The position numbers were made by a program, and so were the translations under genes. The notes below the pieces were generated by a model. That model did no database searches. It worked only from the letters and a program-made list of their open reading frames with translations, and was not told the origin of the DNA. From the NCBI RefSeq assembly GCF_018860165.1, contig NZ_JAHKNG010000014.1:1-64000 (forward strand): 64,000 bases of DNA, written 5' to 3'. Source of the DNA: Paracoccus marinaquae (GTDB taxonomy: Bacteria > Pseudomonadota > Alphaproteobacteria > Rhodobacterales > Rhodobacteraceae). Within the stretch, counting starts at the first letter, position 1; each line of letters opens with the position of its first letter. Shown one piece after another: positions 44,652 to 54,586 of the stretch.

Positions 44652-46166
44652 TCAGCCACCAGAGACGAAAGCCAGGCGATAGCTGATGGCTTCCGCCAGA
44701 TGCGGTACGCGGACGGTCTCGGACCCCTCCAGATCCGCGATGCTGCGCGCCGTGCGCAGGATGCGGTGATAGCCGCGTGCCGTCAGGCCGAGGCGATCGG
44801 CGGCCTTCACGATCAGGGCGCGACCCTCGCTGTCGGGGGCTGCGATCTCGTCCAGCAGGCTGCCGGAGGCATCGGCATTGGCGCGGATCCGGGGCGTGTC
44901 CCTGAACCGGCGGCGCTGGATCTCGCGGGCTGCGGCGACGCGGGCGGCGATCCGGGCCGAACTTTCGCCCGCAGGCGGCAGTTCAAGGTCCGTGAAGCTG
45001 ACCGCCGGCACTTCGAGGCGCAGGTCGAACCGGTCCATCAGCGGCCCCGAGATCCTGCCCATGTAGTCGGCGCCGCAATTCGGTGCCCGGGAACAGGCCT
45101 GCGCGGCGTCGGCCAGATGGCCGCAGCGGCAGGGATTGGCCGCCGCGATCAGCAGGAAGCGGCAGGGATAGCGGATATGGGCATTGGCGCGGGCCACCAC
45201 GACCTCGCCCGTCTCGATCGGCTGGCGCAGGGTTTCCAGCACCTGCCGGGGAAATTCGGGAAACTCGTCCATGAACAGCACGCCGTTATGGGCAAGGCTG
45301 ATCTGCCCGGGTCTGGCGCCGCGCCCGCCGCCGACGATGGCCGCCATCGAGGCGGTGTGATGCGGCTCGCAGAAGGGCGCGCGGCGCGAGATGCCGCCAT
45401 CCTCCAGCGTCCCGGCCAGCGAATGGATCATCGAGGTTTCCAGCGCCTCGACCGGAGTCAGCGGCGGCATCAGCCCGGGCAGGCGCGCCGCCAGCATGGA
45501 TTTGCCGGCGCCGGGCGGGCCGACCATCAGCAGGTGGTGCCGGCCCGCCGCGGCGATTTCCAGGGCGCGTTTGGCGCGTTCCTGCCCCCTGACCTCGGAC
45601 AGGCAACCGCTGGCCGGCGCGTCGCCGATCATGCCGGGCGCGGCGCGGGAGAGCGGGCTGCGGTCGGTCAGGTGATCGACCACCTCGCGCAGGCTGGCCG
45701 GGGCGATGACGGGAACGGCATCGACCCATGCCGCCTCGGGTCCGCAGGCTTTCGGACAGATCAGCGCGCGATCATCCTCGGCCGCGGCCATGGCGGCGGG
45801 CAGGCCGCCCGCGACTGCGACCAGCCGGCCGTCAAGCGCCAGTTCGCCCAGGCAGACACAGCGGGACAGTTCCTCGGCCGGGATGATCTCCAGCGCCGCC
45901 AGCACCGCCAGCGCGATGGGCAGGTCGAAATGCGACCCCTCCTTCGGCAGATCGGCCGGCGACAGGTTGACCGTCAGGCGCTTGTTCGGCAGGGCGATGG
46001 ACAGTGCGGCGAAGGCCGCCTTCACCCGCTCGCGCGCCTCGCTGACCGCCTTGTCGGGCAGGCCGACGATGGCGAATCCCGGCAGGCCGGGCGAGGCCGC
46101 GCATTGCACCTCGACCAGCCGTGCCTCGATGCCCTCGAAGGCGACCGAATAGGCGATCGCGGCCAT
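44652..46166 (-). CDS. comM: YifB/ComM-family Mg-chelatase-like ATPase
   Basis: A 504-residue AAA+ protein. The N-terminal Lon-substrate-like domain has GLPGFAIVGLPDKAVSEARERVKAA, Walker A is GPPGAGKSMLAARLPG near residue 215, Walker B is GVLFMDEFPEF, and a C-terminal Mg_chelatase domain ends the protein. ComM drives branch migration during natural transformation in other bacteria. I chose the ATG at 46166, with GGGGA five bases upstream, over ATG 46181, whose spacing is too short. Confidence 0.93.
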   Translation of the reverse strand: MAAIAYSVAFEGIEARLVEVQCAASPGLPGFAIVGLPDKAVSEARERVKAAFAALSIALPNKRLTVNLSPADLPKEGSHFDLPIALAVLAALEIIPAEELSRCVCLGELALDGRLVAVAGGLPAAMAAAEDDRALICPKACGPEAAWVDAVPVIAPASLREVVDHLTDRSPLSRAAPGMIGDAPASGCLSEVRGQERAKRALEIAAAGRHHLLMVGPPGAGKSMLAARLPGLMPPLTPVEALETSMIHSLAGTLEDGGISRRAPFCEPHHTASMAAIVGGGRGARPGQISLAHNGVLFMDEFPEFPRQVLETLRQPIETGEVVVARANAHIRYPCRFLLIAAANPCRCGHLADAAQACSRAPNCGADYMGRISGPLMDRFDLRLEVPAVSFTDLELPPAGESSARIAARVAAAREIQRRRFRDTPRIRANADASGSLLDEIAAPDSEGRALIVKAADRLGLTARGYHRILRTARSIADLEGSETVRVPHLAEAISYRLAFVSGG

Positions 46167-46290
46167 TGCGTCCCCTGTCATATCCCTGCCGCTGTCTAGC
46201 GCGACCCTGTTTAAGGAAGGGTTAACCGGACCGCTTCCTTGCGGCACGAGGGCGGCAGGGCTATCTGTCGGTCAGTTTCCGGGGGACGAG

Positions 46291-47535
46291 ATGAACGGCA
46301 AGCGCATCCTACTGATCATCGGCGGGGGTATCGCCGCCTACAAGATCCCGCAGCTGATCCGGCTGATCCGGGCCGAGGGCATGGCGGTGACGCCGGTGCT
46401 GACCCGTGCAGGGGCCGAGTTCACGACGGCGATGACCGTCTCGGTTCTGGCTGGCGAGGCCGCGCATGAGGGGCTGTTCGATATCGCCGCCGAAGCCGAG
46501 ATCGGTCATATCCAGCTGTCGCGTGCAGCCGATCTGGTGGTCGTGGCCCCGGCCACGGGCGACCTGATGGCGAAGATGGCCCACGGGCTGGCCGACGATC
46601 TGGCCTCGACCCTGCTTCTGGCCACCGACAAGCGGGTGCTGATCGCGCCGGCGATGAATGTGCGGATGTGGCAGCACCCCGCCACGCAGCGCAATCTGGC
46701 GGAGCTGCGGGCCGACGGCATCCTGACGGTCGGGCCGGATGAGGGCGACATGGCCTGCGGTGAATACGGGCCGGGCCGCATGGCCGAGCCCGAGGCGATC
46801 CTGCGGGCCATTCGTTCGGCGCTGTTGCCGGTCGCGGTCGGCGAGCCGCTGAAGCTGCTGCCCGAGGCGAAGGTGATGCAGGGGCCGCTGGCAGAGCGGC
46901 ATGTGATCGTGACCTCGGGGCCGACGCATGAGCCGATTGATCCGGTGCGTTATATCGCCAATCGTTCCTCGGGGGCGCAGGGGGCGGCGATTGCGGCGGC
47001 GCTGCGCGATCTGGGCGCGCGGGTCAGTTTCGTCACCGGCCCGGCAACGGTCCCGCCGCCCGATGGAGTCGAGGTGATCCGGGTCGAGACCGCGCGCGAG
47101 ATGCGCGATGCCGTCGATGCGGCGCTGCCGGCGGATGCGGCGGTGATGGCGGCAGCAGTAGCCGACTGGCGGGTGACCAACGCCGCCCAGAAGAAGATGA
47201 AGAAGGACGCTTCGGGCAAACCCCCGGCCCTCGAGATGACCGAGAACCCCGATATTCTGGCCTGGATCAGCGGGCTGAAGAAGCGCCGGCCCGGGCTGGT
47301 CGTGGGCTTTGCCGCCGAAACCAATGACGTGATCGAGAACGCGACCGCCAAGCGTCTGCGCAAGGGCTGCGACTGGATCGTGGCGAATGATGTCAGCCCC
47401 GAAACCGGGATCATGGGCGGGGCCGAGAATGCGGTTACCGTGATCCGCGAGGACGGGGCCGAGGACTGGCCACGCATGGGCAAGGAGGCGGTGGCACGGC
47501 GTCTGGCCGAGGCGATTGCCGGGGCGATCGGATGA
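46291..47535 (+). CDS. coaBC: bifunctional CoaBC (phosphopantothenoylcysteine decarboxylase/synthase)
   Basis: A 414-residue Dfp/CoaBC. The N-terminal flavin decarboxylase half has GGGIAAYK, PAMNVRMWQHP and the clamp ACGEYGPGRMAEP with its Cys. The C-terminal synthase half has VIVTSGPTHEPIDPVRYIANRSSG and AAAVADWR. It makes 4'-phosphopantetheine for CoA. CCGGGGGACGAG is the ribosome site. Its stop overlaps the start of a cysteine desulfurase (ATGA), so a cysteine-consuming CoA gene heads the iron-sulfur operon. Confidence 0.96.
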   Translation: MNGKRILLIIGGGIAAYKIPQLIRLIRAEGMAVTPVLTRAGAEFTTAMTVSVLAGEAAHEGLFDIAAEAEIGHIQLSRAADLVVVAPATGDLMAKMAHGLADDLASTLLLATDKRVLIAPAMNVRMWQHPATQRNLAELRADGILTVGPDEGDMACGEYGPGRMAEPEAILRAIRSALLPVAVGEPLKLLPEAKVMQGPLAERHVIVTSGPTHEPIDPVRYIANRSSGAQGAAIAAALRDLGARVSFVTGPATVPPPDGVEVIRVETAREMRDAVDAALPADAAVMAAAVADWRVTNAAQKKMKKDASGKPPALEMTENPDILAWISGLKKRRPGLVVGFAAETNDVIENATAKRLRKGCDWIVANDVSPETGIMGGAENAVTVIREDGAEDWPRMGKEAVARRLAEAIAGAIG

Positions 47536-48575
47536 ACCGGCAGTATCTGGACTGGAACGCCACCACGCCGCTGCGCGCGGAGGCAAGGGCCGCGATGGTC
47601 GAGGCGATGGAGGTTTCGGGCAACCCCTCCTCGGTCCACAGCGAGGGCCGCGCCGCCAAGATGCTGCTGGAACGAGCGCGCGAGCAGGTGGCGGTGGCGT
47701 TGGGGGCCGAGGGCGCGGATCTGGTCTTCACCTCGGGCGCGACCGAGGCGGCGGCGATGGTGCTGGCCGGGCGGGGCATCCATTGCGCGCCGGTCGAGCA
47801 CAGCGCGGTCAAGGCCTGGTGCCAGCAGGATCTGGCGGTCGATGGCGATGGCATCGTGACCGTGCCCGACCCGGCGCGGGCCAGCCTGCAACTGGCCAAT
47901 AACGAGACGGGCGTGATTCAGGTGCTGCCCGAGGACCTGGCCTCCAGCGACCTGACGCAGGCCTTCGGCAAGGTGCCCTTTGCCTTCAACTGGCTGGGGA
48001 TCACCGCCGGTTTCGTCTCGGCGCACAAACTGGGCGGCCCCAAGGGCGTGGGCGCGCTGGTGCTGCGCAAGGGCACCGATAGCGAGGCGCTGATCCGCGG
48101 CGGCGGGCAAGAGCAGGGCCGCCGCGGCGGGACCGAGAACCTGATCGGGATTGCCGGTTTTGCCGCCGCCGCCATGACCGCGCAGCGCGATCTCGAGGCA
48201 GGGCTGTGGGGCGAGGTCGCCGAACGGCGCGACAGGCTTGAGGCCCGCCTGCTGGCCGCCGCGCCCGAGGCGGTGATCGCCGGAAAGGGCGCCCGGCGCT
48301 TGCCGAACACGACCTGCCTTCTTACATCGGGGTGGAAGGGCGAAACGCAGGTCATGCAGATGGATCTGGCGGGGTTTGCGATTTCCGCAGGCTCGGCCTG
48401 TTCGTCGGGCAAGGTTCGGGCCAGTGGCGCGCTTCAGGCAATGGGTTATGACGATCAGCAGGCGCAATCGGCGATCCGCATTTCGATAAGCCCGGCTTTG
48501 GGCGACGATCAGATGAACCGATTTGCGGATGCATGGGAAAAGGCGTATTCACGCTGGCGCGACAGGAATGGCTAG
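47532..48575 (+). CDS. NifS/IscS-type cysteine desulfurase
   Basis: A 347-residue class I (IscS-like) PLP desulfurase. The PLP Lys is residue 166 in SAHKLGGPKG, and the sulfur-carrying Cys is residue 290 in SAGSACSSGK. His in VEHSAVK and Asp/Gln in SDLTQ are retained. Compared with E. coli IscS the segment between NNETG and that Asp is about 9 residues shorter, which trims a core strand of the fold. It overlaps coaBC by four bases and precedes sufB. A second, SufS-type desulfurase ends the same operon, so the two may have separate sulfur acceptors. Confidence 0.9.
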   Translation: MNRQYLDWNATTPLRAEARAAMVEAMEVSGNPSSVHSEGRAAKMLLERAREQVAVALGAEGADLVFTSGATEAAAMVLAGRGIHCAPVEHSAVKAWCQQDLAVDGDGIVTVPDPARASLQLANNETGVIQVLPEDLASSDLTQAFGKVPFAFNWLGITAGFVSAHKLGGPKGVGALVLRKGTDSEALIRGGGQEQGRRGGTENLIGIAGFAAAAMTAQRDLEAGLWGEVAERRDRLEARLLAAAPEAVIAGKGARRLPNTTCLLTSGWKGETQVMQMDLAGFAISAGSACSSGKVRASGALQAMGYDDQQAQSAIRISISPALGDDQMNRFADAWEKAYSRWRDRNG

Positions 48576-48605
48576 GCGATTGCCCGGCCCGAGGAAGGAC
48601 GAGAC

Positions 48606-50126
48606 ATGACGGAGATCACCGATCTTGACGTTCGCGACGGAGTCGACCGTGAAACGGTCGAGACCGTGCAGAACATGGGCAGCTATAAATATGGCTGGAA
48701 TACCGAGATCGAGATGGATTTCGCCCCGAAGGGGGTGAACGAGGATATTGTCCGTCTGATCTCGCAGAAGAACGAGGAACCGGAATGGATGACCGAATGG
48801 CGGCTGGATGCCTATCGCCGCTGGGTCACCATGTCCGAGCCGCGTTGGGCGATGCTGAACTATCCCGATATCGACTATCAGGACCAGTATTACTATGCTC
48901 GTCCCAAGAGCATGGAAGTGAAGCCCAAGTCCTTGGACGAGGTGGATCCGACGCTTCTGGCGACCTATGAAAAGCTGGGCATCCCGCTGAAGGAGCAGAT
49001 GATCCTGGCCGGCGTCGAGGGCGCCGAGGAAACCCCCGCCGAAGCCCGCAAGGTGGCGGTGGACGCGGTATTCGACAGCGTCAGCCTTGGCACCACGTTC
49101 AAGGATGAACTGGCCAAGGCCGGGGTGATCTTCTGCCCGATTTCCGAGGCGATTCGCGAACATCCGGAACTGGTGAAGAAATATCTGGGCAGCGTCGTGC
49201 CGCAATCGGACAATTTCTTCGCCACGCTGAACAGCGCCGTGTTTTCCGACGGCAGCTTCGTCTATGTGCCGCCGGGGGTGCGCTGCCCGATGGAGCTGTC
49301 GACCTATTTCCGCATCAACGCGGAAAATACCGGCCAGTTCGAGCGTACGCTGATCATCGCCGACAAGGGCTCTTACGTCAGCTATCTGGAAGGCTGCACC
49401 GCGCCCAAGCGCGACACGCATCAGCTGCATGCCGCAGTGGTCGAGATCGTCATCCTGGAGGATGCCGAGGTCAAGTATTCGACCGTCCAGAACTGGTATC
49501 CGGGCGACGAGGAAGGCAAGGGCGGCATCTACAACTTCGTCACCAAGCGCGCCGATTGCCGCGAGGCCCGCGCCAAGGTGATGTGGACGCAGGTCGAGAC
49601 CGGCAGCGCCATCACCTGGAAATACCCGTCCTGCATCCTGCGCGGCGAAGAGGCGCAGGGCGAGTTCTATTCGATCGCCATCGCCAACAACTTCCAGCAG
49701 GCCGATACCGGGACCAAGATGATCCATCTGGGCCGGAACACGCGCTCGCGCATCGTGTCCAAGGGGATTTCTGCCGGGCAGGCGCAGAACACCTATCGCG
49801 GGCTTGTGTCGATGCATCCGCGCGCGACCAACAGCCGCAACTATACGCAATGCGACAGCCTGCTGATCGGCGATAAATGCGGCGCGCATACCGTGCCCTA
49901 TATCGAGGTCAAGAATACCTCGAGCCGGGTCGAGCACGAGGCGACGACCAGCAAGGTCGATGATGACCAGCTGTTCTATTGCCGCTCGCGCGGGATGGAC
50001 GAGGAAGAGGCGGTGGCGCTGGTCGTCAACGGCTTCTGCCGCGAGGTGCTGCAGGCGCTGCCGATGGAATTTGCCATGGAGGCGCAGTCGCTGGTGGCGA
50101 TTTCGCTGGAAGGCTCGGTTGGTTAA
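48606..50126 (+). CDS. sufB: Fe-S assembly scaffold SufB
   Basis: A 506-residue SufB, scaffold of the SufBC2D complex on which Fe-S clusters form. [25 protein letters not shown] and the C-terminal [20 protein letters not shown] (with the key Cys) are all present. GAGGAAGGACGAGAC supplies the ribosome site. It is followed by sufC after 78 bases, which contain no gene but a GC-rich inverted repeat around GTGCCGGGCTGCGGCAC. Confidence 0.97.
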   Translation: MTEITDLDVRDGVDRETVETVQNMGSYKYGWNTEIEMDFAPKGVNEDIVRLISQKNEEPEWMTEWRLDAYRRWVTMSEPRWAMLNYPDIDYQDQYYYARPKSMEVKPKSLDEVDPTLLATYEKLGIPLKEQMILAGVEGAEETPAEARKVAVDAVFDSVSLGTTFKDELAKAGVIFCPISEAIREHPELVKKYLGSVVPQSDNFFATLNSAVFSDGSFVYVPPGVRCPMELSTYFRINAENTGQFERTLIIADKGSYVSYLEGCTAPKRDTHQLHAAVVEIVILEDAEVKYSTVQNWYPGDEEGKGGIYNFVTKRADCREARAKVMWTQVETGSAITWKYPSCILRGEEAQGEFYSIAIANNFQQADTGTKMIHLGRNTRSRIVSKGISAGQAQNTYRGLVSMHPRATNSRNYTQCDSLLIGDKCGAHTVPYIEVKNTSSRVEHEATTSKVDDDQLFYCRSRGMDEEEAVALVVNGFCREVLQALPMEFAMEAQSLVAISLEGSVG

Positions 50127-50204
50127 GGCGCCCGGCTCGGGCGCGGGATGACATGATGATGGTGCCGGGCTGCGGCACCGCTGCCACCATCTGATGAGGT
50201 AAAA

Positions 50205-50960
50205 ATGCTTAAGATCAACAATCTGCACGTCAAGCTCGAGGAAGAAGACAAGCAGATCCTCAATGGCCTCAGCCTTGAGGTGCCGGCCGGCCAGGTCCAT
50301 GCGATCATGGGGCCGAACGGCTCGGGCAAGTCCACGCTGTCCTATGTGCTGTCGGGCCGCGACGGCTATGAGGTGACCGAGGGCGGGGCCACGCTGGACG
50401 GCCGCGACCTGCTGGCGATGGAGCCCGAGGAACGTGCGGCGGCGGGCCTGTTCCTGGCCTTCCAGTATCCGGTCGAGATCCCGGGCGTCGGCAACATGAC
50501 CTTCCTGCGCACCGCCGTGAACGCGCAGCGCAAGGCGCGCGGCGAGGAGGAACTGTCCTCGGGCGAGTTCCTGAAACTGGTCCGGGCCAAGGCCAAGGAC
50601 CTGCAGATCGACGCCGACATGCTGAAGCGTCCGGTCAATGTCGGATTCTCGGGCGGCGAGAAGAAACGCAACGAGATCCTGCAGATGGCCATGCTGGAGC
50701 CGCGCATGTGCATCATGGACGAGACCGATTCGGGCCTTGATGTCGATGCCATGCGGCTGGTGGCCGACGGGGTGAACGCGCTGCGCTCGGCCGATCGCAG
50801 CTTTCTGGTCATCACCCATTATCAGCGCCTGCTGAACCATATCCAGCCGGATGTGGTCCATATCCTGTCGAATGGCCGCATCATCAAGACCGGCGGGCCG
50901 GAACTGGCCCTGCAGGTCGAGGAAGAGGGCTATGGCGACATCCTGTCGGAGGCCGGCTGA
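50205..50960 (+). CDS. sufC: Fe-S assembly ATPase SufC
   Basis: A 251-residue ABC-type ATPase. Walker A is GPNGSGKST near residue 37, the signature is FSGGEKKRNEI, and Walker B is MCIMDETDSGLD. It powers the SufBC2D scaffold. The last base of its stop is the first base of the sufD start (TGATG), so translation is coupled. Confidence 0.97.
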   Translation: MLKINNLHVKLEEEDKQILNGLSLEVPAGQVHAIMGPNGSGKSTLSYVLSGRDGYEVTEGGATLDGRDLLAMEPEERAAAGLFLAFQYPVEIPGVGNMTFLRTAVNAQRKARGEEELSSGEFLKLVRAKAKDLQIDADMLKRPVNVGFSGGEKKRNEILQMAMLEPRMCIMDETDSGLDVDAMRLVADGVNALRSADRSFLVITHYQRLLNHIQPDVVHILSNGRIIKTGGPELALQVEEEGYGDILSEAG

Positions 50961-52306
50961 TGTCGCAGGTTGCCGTTCAGACCAAGGATGCGACGCCGCA
51001 GCAGAGCGTCGGCGCGCCGAAACCGGCTGACGCGCTTCAGGCCCGGCTTGACGCGCTGACCCTGCCGAAGGGCGGCTTTACCGCCGCCGCCCGCGCCGAT
51101 GCGTTGGTCCGGCTGCGCGGCATGGGGCTGCCGGGGCCGCGCGACGAATACTGGCGCTATACCGACCCGCGTCCCTTCAACGCGGCGCAACCGCAGCCCA
51201 TTCCCATCGCCGCGAAATCGCCCGATTCGCCGCTGTTCACGGATCTTGACCGGCTGGTGCTGATCTTCGTCGATGGCGTTTTCGATGCGGCAGCCTCGGA
51301 TGACCTGTCGCTGGCGGGGCTGGAGATCGGGACGCTGGCGCAGGCCGATATGCAGCCCGATCACTGGGCCAGGGGCCTTTACGGCACTTTGGAGACCGCC
51401 GGCCAGAAGCCGGTCAGCCGGCCCTTCGCGGCGCTGAATACGGCGGCCGCGCGGGACGGTGTGCTGATCCGGGTGACGGGAAAGCCGGCAAAGCCCGTGC
51501 ATATCCTGCATCGCCGCGCCTCGGAGAGTGCCGATGTCATCTGGCATCACGTCATCCGCGTGGAAGAGGGCGCGGAACTGACCCTGCTGGAAACCGGCAT
51601 GGTTGGCGCGCGCTCGAACGGTGTGCTCGAGGTCGATCTGGCGAAGGGTGCGAAACTGCACCACATCACCGCCAAGCGGGCTGGCCACCAGAAGCTGGGC
51701 ATCTCGCATCTGTTCGCGCGGGTCGAGGCCGAGGCGCAGCTGAAAAGCTTTGCGCTGTCGGTCAATGGTACGCTGATGCGCCATGAGGGCGTGATCGAGA
51801 TCGTCGGCGATGACGCGGTGGCCCATATCGCCGCCGCCGTTCTGGGCGATGGCGACAAGGGGCCGTTCCATCACGACGATACCGTCTTCATCACCCATGC
51901 CGCCGAGAATTGCGAAAGCCGGCAGGTTTTCAAGAAGGTGCTGAAGAACGGTGCCGAGGGCGTGTTTCAGGGCAAGATCCTGGTGAAGCAGGGTGCGCAG
52001 AAGACCGATGGCTACCAGATCAGCCAGGCGCTGCTGCTGGACGAACGCAGCCAGTTCCTGGCCAAGCCCGAACTGGAAATCTATGCCGATGACGTGAAAT
52101 GCTCGCATGGATCGACCACCGGCGCGCTGGACGAGACGGCGCTGTTCTACCTGCGCTCGCGCGGGGTGCCGAAGGACCGCGCCATCGTGTTCCTGGTCCT
52201 GTCCTTCCTCGCCGACGCGCTGGAAGAGATCGAGGACGAGGTGCTGCGCGGCCAGATCAACGATCGGTTGGAAGCTTGGCTGACCCGACGCGCCAACAGT
52301 CAGTGA
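50960..52306 (+). CDS. sufD: Fe-S assembly protein SufD
   Basis: A 448-residue SufD, partner of SufB. The C-terminal beta-helix carries DDVKCSHGSTTGALDETALFYLRSRG, including the conserved His involved in cluster formation. The N-terminal half includes DEYWRYTDPRPF. Its stop overlaps the GTG start of the next gene (GTGA). Confidence 0.96.
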   Translation: MSQVAVQTKDATPQQSVGAPKPADALQARLDALTLPKGGFTAAARADALVRLRGMGLPGPRDEYWRYTDPRPFNAAQPQPIPIAAKSPDSPLFTDLDRLVLIFVDGVFDAAASDDLSLAGLEIGTLAQADMQPDHWARGLYGTLETAGQKPVSRPFAALNTAAARDGVLIRVTGKPAKPVHILHRRASESADVIWHHVIRVEEGAELTLLETGMVGARSNGVLEVDLAKGAKLHHITAKRAGHQKLGISHLFARVEAEAQLKSFALSVNGTLMRHEGVIEIVGDDAVAHIAAAVLGDGDKGPFHHDDTVFITHAAENCESRQVFKKVLKNGAEGVFQGKILVKQGAQKTDGYQISQALLLDERSQFLAKPELEIYADDVKCSHGSTTGALDETALFYLRSRGVPKDRAIVFLVLSFLADALEEIEDEVLRGQINDRLEAWLTRRANSQ

Positions 52307-52791
52307 GACGCGGCGGCATCCTGCCGCGTATCCTGCAAAGCTGGTGGGCTCCGCGCGAAGTGGTGCGGGGCCTTTCGGCCATGCCCGAGGCGGGCAAGCT
52401 GGTCCTGCTGATGGCGGCCATGCTGATCTTCCTGATCGCGCAGGCGCCGCTGCACGCCCGCGAGGCTCAGTTGGATCCAAGCGTCCCTCTTGAGGGGCGG
52501 ATGGGCGGCGCGCTGCTGGCGGTGATCTTCATCATGCCGCTTCTGGCCTATGGGTTGGCCTCGCTGGTGGCACTGTTGTCGCGGCTGACGCCGTGGCGGC
52601 TGCGCCCCGAGGATTCGCGGCTGGCCCTGTTCTGGGCGCTGCTGGCGGTGGCGCCGGCGATGCTGTTGTGGGGCATGGTCGCGGGGCTGGTCGGGCCGGG
52701 TGCGGCACAAATCCTGACGCAAGGCCTGGTCGGCATCGGTTTCGTGGTGATCTGGGCCGCCGGTATCGCGGCACTGGCGAGGAAAGTATGA
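52303..52791 (+). CDS. YIP1-like membrane protein (first of two)
   Basis: A 162-residue membrane protein with about four helices, starting at GTG 52303 overlapping the sufD stop. REVVRGLSAMPEAGKLVLLMAAMLIFLIAQ resembles the Yip1 domain family. It lies inside the suf operon and is coupled to a second YIP1-like gene four bases further on. A role in Fe-S assembly is not established; conserved placement in related genomes suggests a link. Confidence 0.72.
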   Translation: MRRGGILPRILQSWWAPREVVRGLSAMPEAGKLVLLMAAMLIFLIAQAPLHAREAQLDPSVPLEGRMGGALLAVIFIMPLLAYGLASLVALLSRLTPWRLRPEDSRLALFWALLAVAPAMLLWGMVAGLVGPGAAQILTQGLVGIGFVVIWAAGIAALARKV

Positions 52792-53378
52792 GTTCCGACG
52801 ATCTACAGGCGCTGGTTGGCCTGACATTCCGTAACCCCGAGGCGGCGGCGAAATCGCTGATCGCTGCGGGCTGGCCGATCACGGCGCGCTGGATGGCGCT
52901 GCTGCTGGCGGTCTCGGTTTCGGCCATGCTGGCCTGGATCTCGGCGCAGATGTTTCCGCTGCCCGAAGGCGAGGCCCCGATCCTGTCGCTGACCGCGCAG
53001 CCCATGGCGATGGCGGGGATGCAACTTGTCGCGGTGGTTCTGGCGGCCGCGCTGATGGCAGGTGTCGGGCGGCTGTTCGGCGGGCAGGGGCGGTTCGAGG
53101 ACGCGCTGCTGCTGACCGTCTGGATCGAGGCAGTGTTGCTGATCGTGCAACTGGCGCAGGTGCTGCTGTCGGTGGTCATGCCGCCGCTGGCGGGGATCCT
53201 CGGGATGCTGGCCATCGCGCTGTTCTTGTGGCTGACGGTGCAGTTCACCAAGGCGCTGCACGGGTTCCGCAGCGGCCCCAAGGTCTTTCTGGGTCTGGTC
53301 GCGACCGCCTTTCTTGCCGGTTTCGTCCTGTCCGTCCTTGCCGCGGCCTTCGGCCTGCTTCCGGAGATTTCGCAATGA
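52788..53378 (+). CDS. YIP1-family membrane protein (second of two)
   Basis: A 196-residue protein with five likely helices and a Yip1-type core (VGLTFRNPEAAAKSLIAAGWPITARWMALLLAV). ATG at 52788 overlaps the previous stop; its own stop overlaps the sufS start (ATGA). Two adjacent Yip1-like proteins may form a heteromeric membrane unit. Function unknown. Confidence 0.78.
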   Translation: MSSDDLQALVGLTFRNPEAAAKSLIAAGWPITARWMALLLAVSVSAMLAWISAQMFPLPEGEAPILSLTAQPMAMAGMQLVAVVLAAALMAGVGRLFGGQGRFEDALLLTVWIEAVLLIVQLAQVLLSVVMPPLAGILGMLAIALFLWLTVQFTKALHGFRSGPKVFLGLVATAFLAGFVLSVLAAAFGLLPEISQ

Positions 53379-54586
53379 GTTTCGACATCGACAAGGTCCG
53401 CGCCGATTTCCCGATCCTGTCGCGGCAGGTGAACGGCAAGCCGCTGGTCTATCTGGACAGCGGCGCCAGCGCCCAGAAGCCGCGTCAGGTCATCGACGCG
53501 ATCACCCGCGCCTATGAGGGCGAATATGCCAATGTCCATCGCGGGCTGCATTTCCTGTCCAATCTCGCCACCGACAACTACGAGCGTGTCCGCGCCATCA
53601 TCGCCCGCTTTCTGAACGCCCCGCGCGAGGACGAGCTGATCTTCACCAGCGGCTCGACCGAGGGGATCAACCTTGTCAGCTATGGCTGGGCCGCGCCGCG
53701 CCTGCAGCCGGGCGACGAGATCGTGCTGTCGGTGCTGGAACATCATGCCAATATCGTGCCCTGGCATTTCCTGCGCGAACGGCAGGGCGTGGCGCTGAAA
53801 TGGGTCGAGCCCGAGCCCGACGGCAGCCTGCCGCCCGAAAAACTGCTGGCGGCGGTGGGGCCGAAGACCCGGCTGATCGCCGTCACCCATATGTCGAACG
53901 TGACCGGCACCGTGGTCGATGTCGCGGCGATCGCGCAGGGTACCCATGTGCCGGTGCTGGTCGACGGCTCTCAGGCGTCGGTGCATATGCCGGTCGATGT
54001 TGCGGCGATCGGCTGCGATTTCTACTGCATCACCGGGCACAAGCTTTACGGCCCCTCCGGCTCGGGCGCGATCTGGATCCGGGCCGAGCGTCAGGCCGAG
54101 ATGCGCCCCTTCATGGGCGGCGGCGACATGATCCGCACCGTCACTCGCGAGGGTATCGACTATGCCGACCCGCCCTTGCGCTTCGAGGCGGGAACGCCCG
54201 GCATCGTCAACCAGATCGGCCTTGGCGCGGCCCTGGAATACCTGATGGATCTGGGCATGGAAAATGTCGCCGCGCATGAACGCGCGCTGCGCGACCATGC
54301 CCGCGACCGGCTGCGGGCGCTGAACTGGCTGAACGTGCAGGGCGATGCGCCGGACAAGGGGGCGATCTTTTCGATGACGATGGAGGGGGCGCATGCGCAT
54401 GACCTGTCCACGATCCTCGACAAGAAGGGCATCGCCGTCCGTGCCGGCACCCATTGCGCCATGCCGCTGATGGAGTTCTACGGAATCACCGCCAGCGCGC
54501 GTGCCTCCTTCGCCATGTACAACACCACCGGCGAAGTCGATGCTTTGATCGAAGGATTGATCTTCTGTCGCGAGCTTTTCGCCTGA
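53375..54586 (+). CDS. sufS: SufS-type cysteine desulfurase
   Basis: A 403-residue class II desulfurase. The PLP Lys lies in TGHKLYGPSG, the catalytic Cys at about residue 361 in RAGTHCAMPLM, and the N-terminus (KVRADFPILSRQVNGKPLVYLDSGA) is standard. It supplies sulfur to SufBCD. It ends the operon. No SufE/SufU, SufT or A-type carrier gene follows, and no iscR precedes the operon. Confidence 0.96.
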   Translation: MSFDIDKVRADFPILSRQVNGKPLVYLDSGASAQKPRQVIDAITRAYEGEYANVHRGLHFLSNLATDNYERVRAIIARFLNAPREDELIFTSGSTEGINLVSYGWAAPRLQPGDEIVLSVLEHHANIVPWHFLRERQGVALKWVEPEPDGSLPPEKLLAAVGPKTRLIAVTHMSNVTGTVVDVAAIAQGTHVPVLVDGSQASVHMPVDVAAIGCDFYCITGHKLYGPSGSGAIWIRAERQAEMRPFMGGGDMIRTVTREGIDYADPPLRFEAGTPGIVNQIGLGAALEYLMDLGMENVAAHERALRDHARDRLRALNWLNVQGDAPDKGAIFSMTMEGAHAHDLSTILDKKGIAVRAGTHCAMPLMEFYGITASARASFAMYNTTGEVDALIEGLIFCRELFA

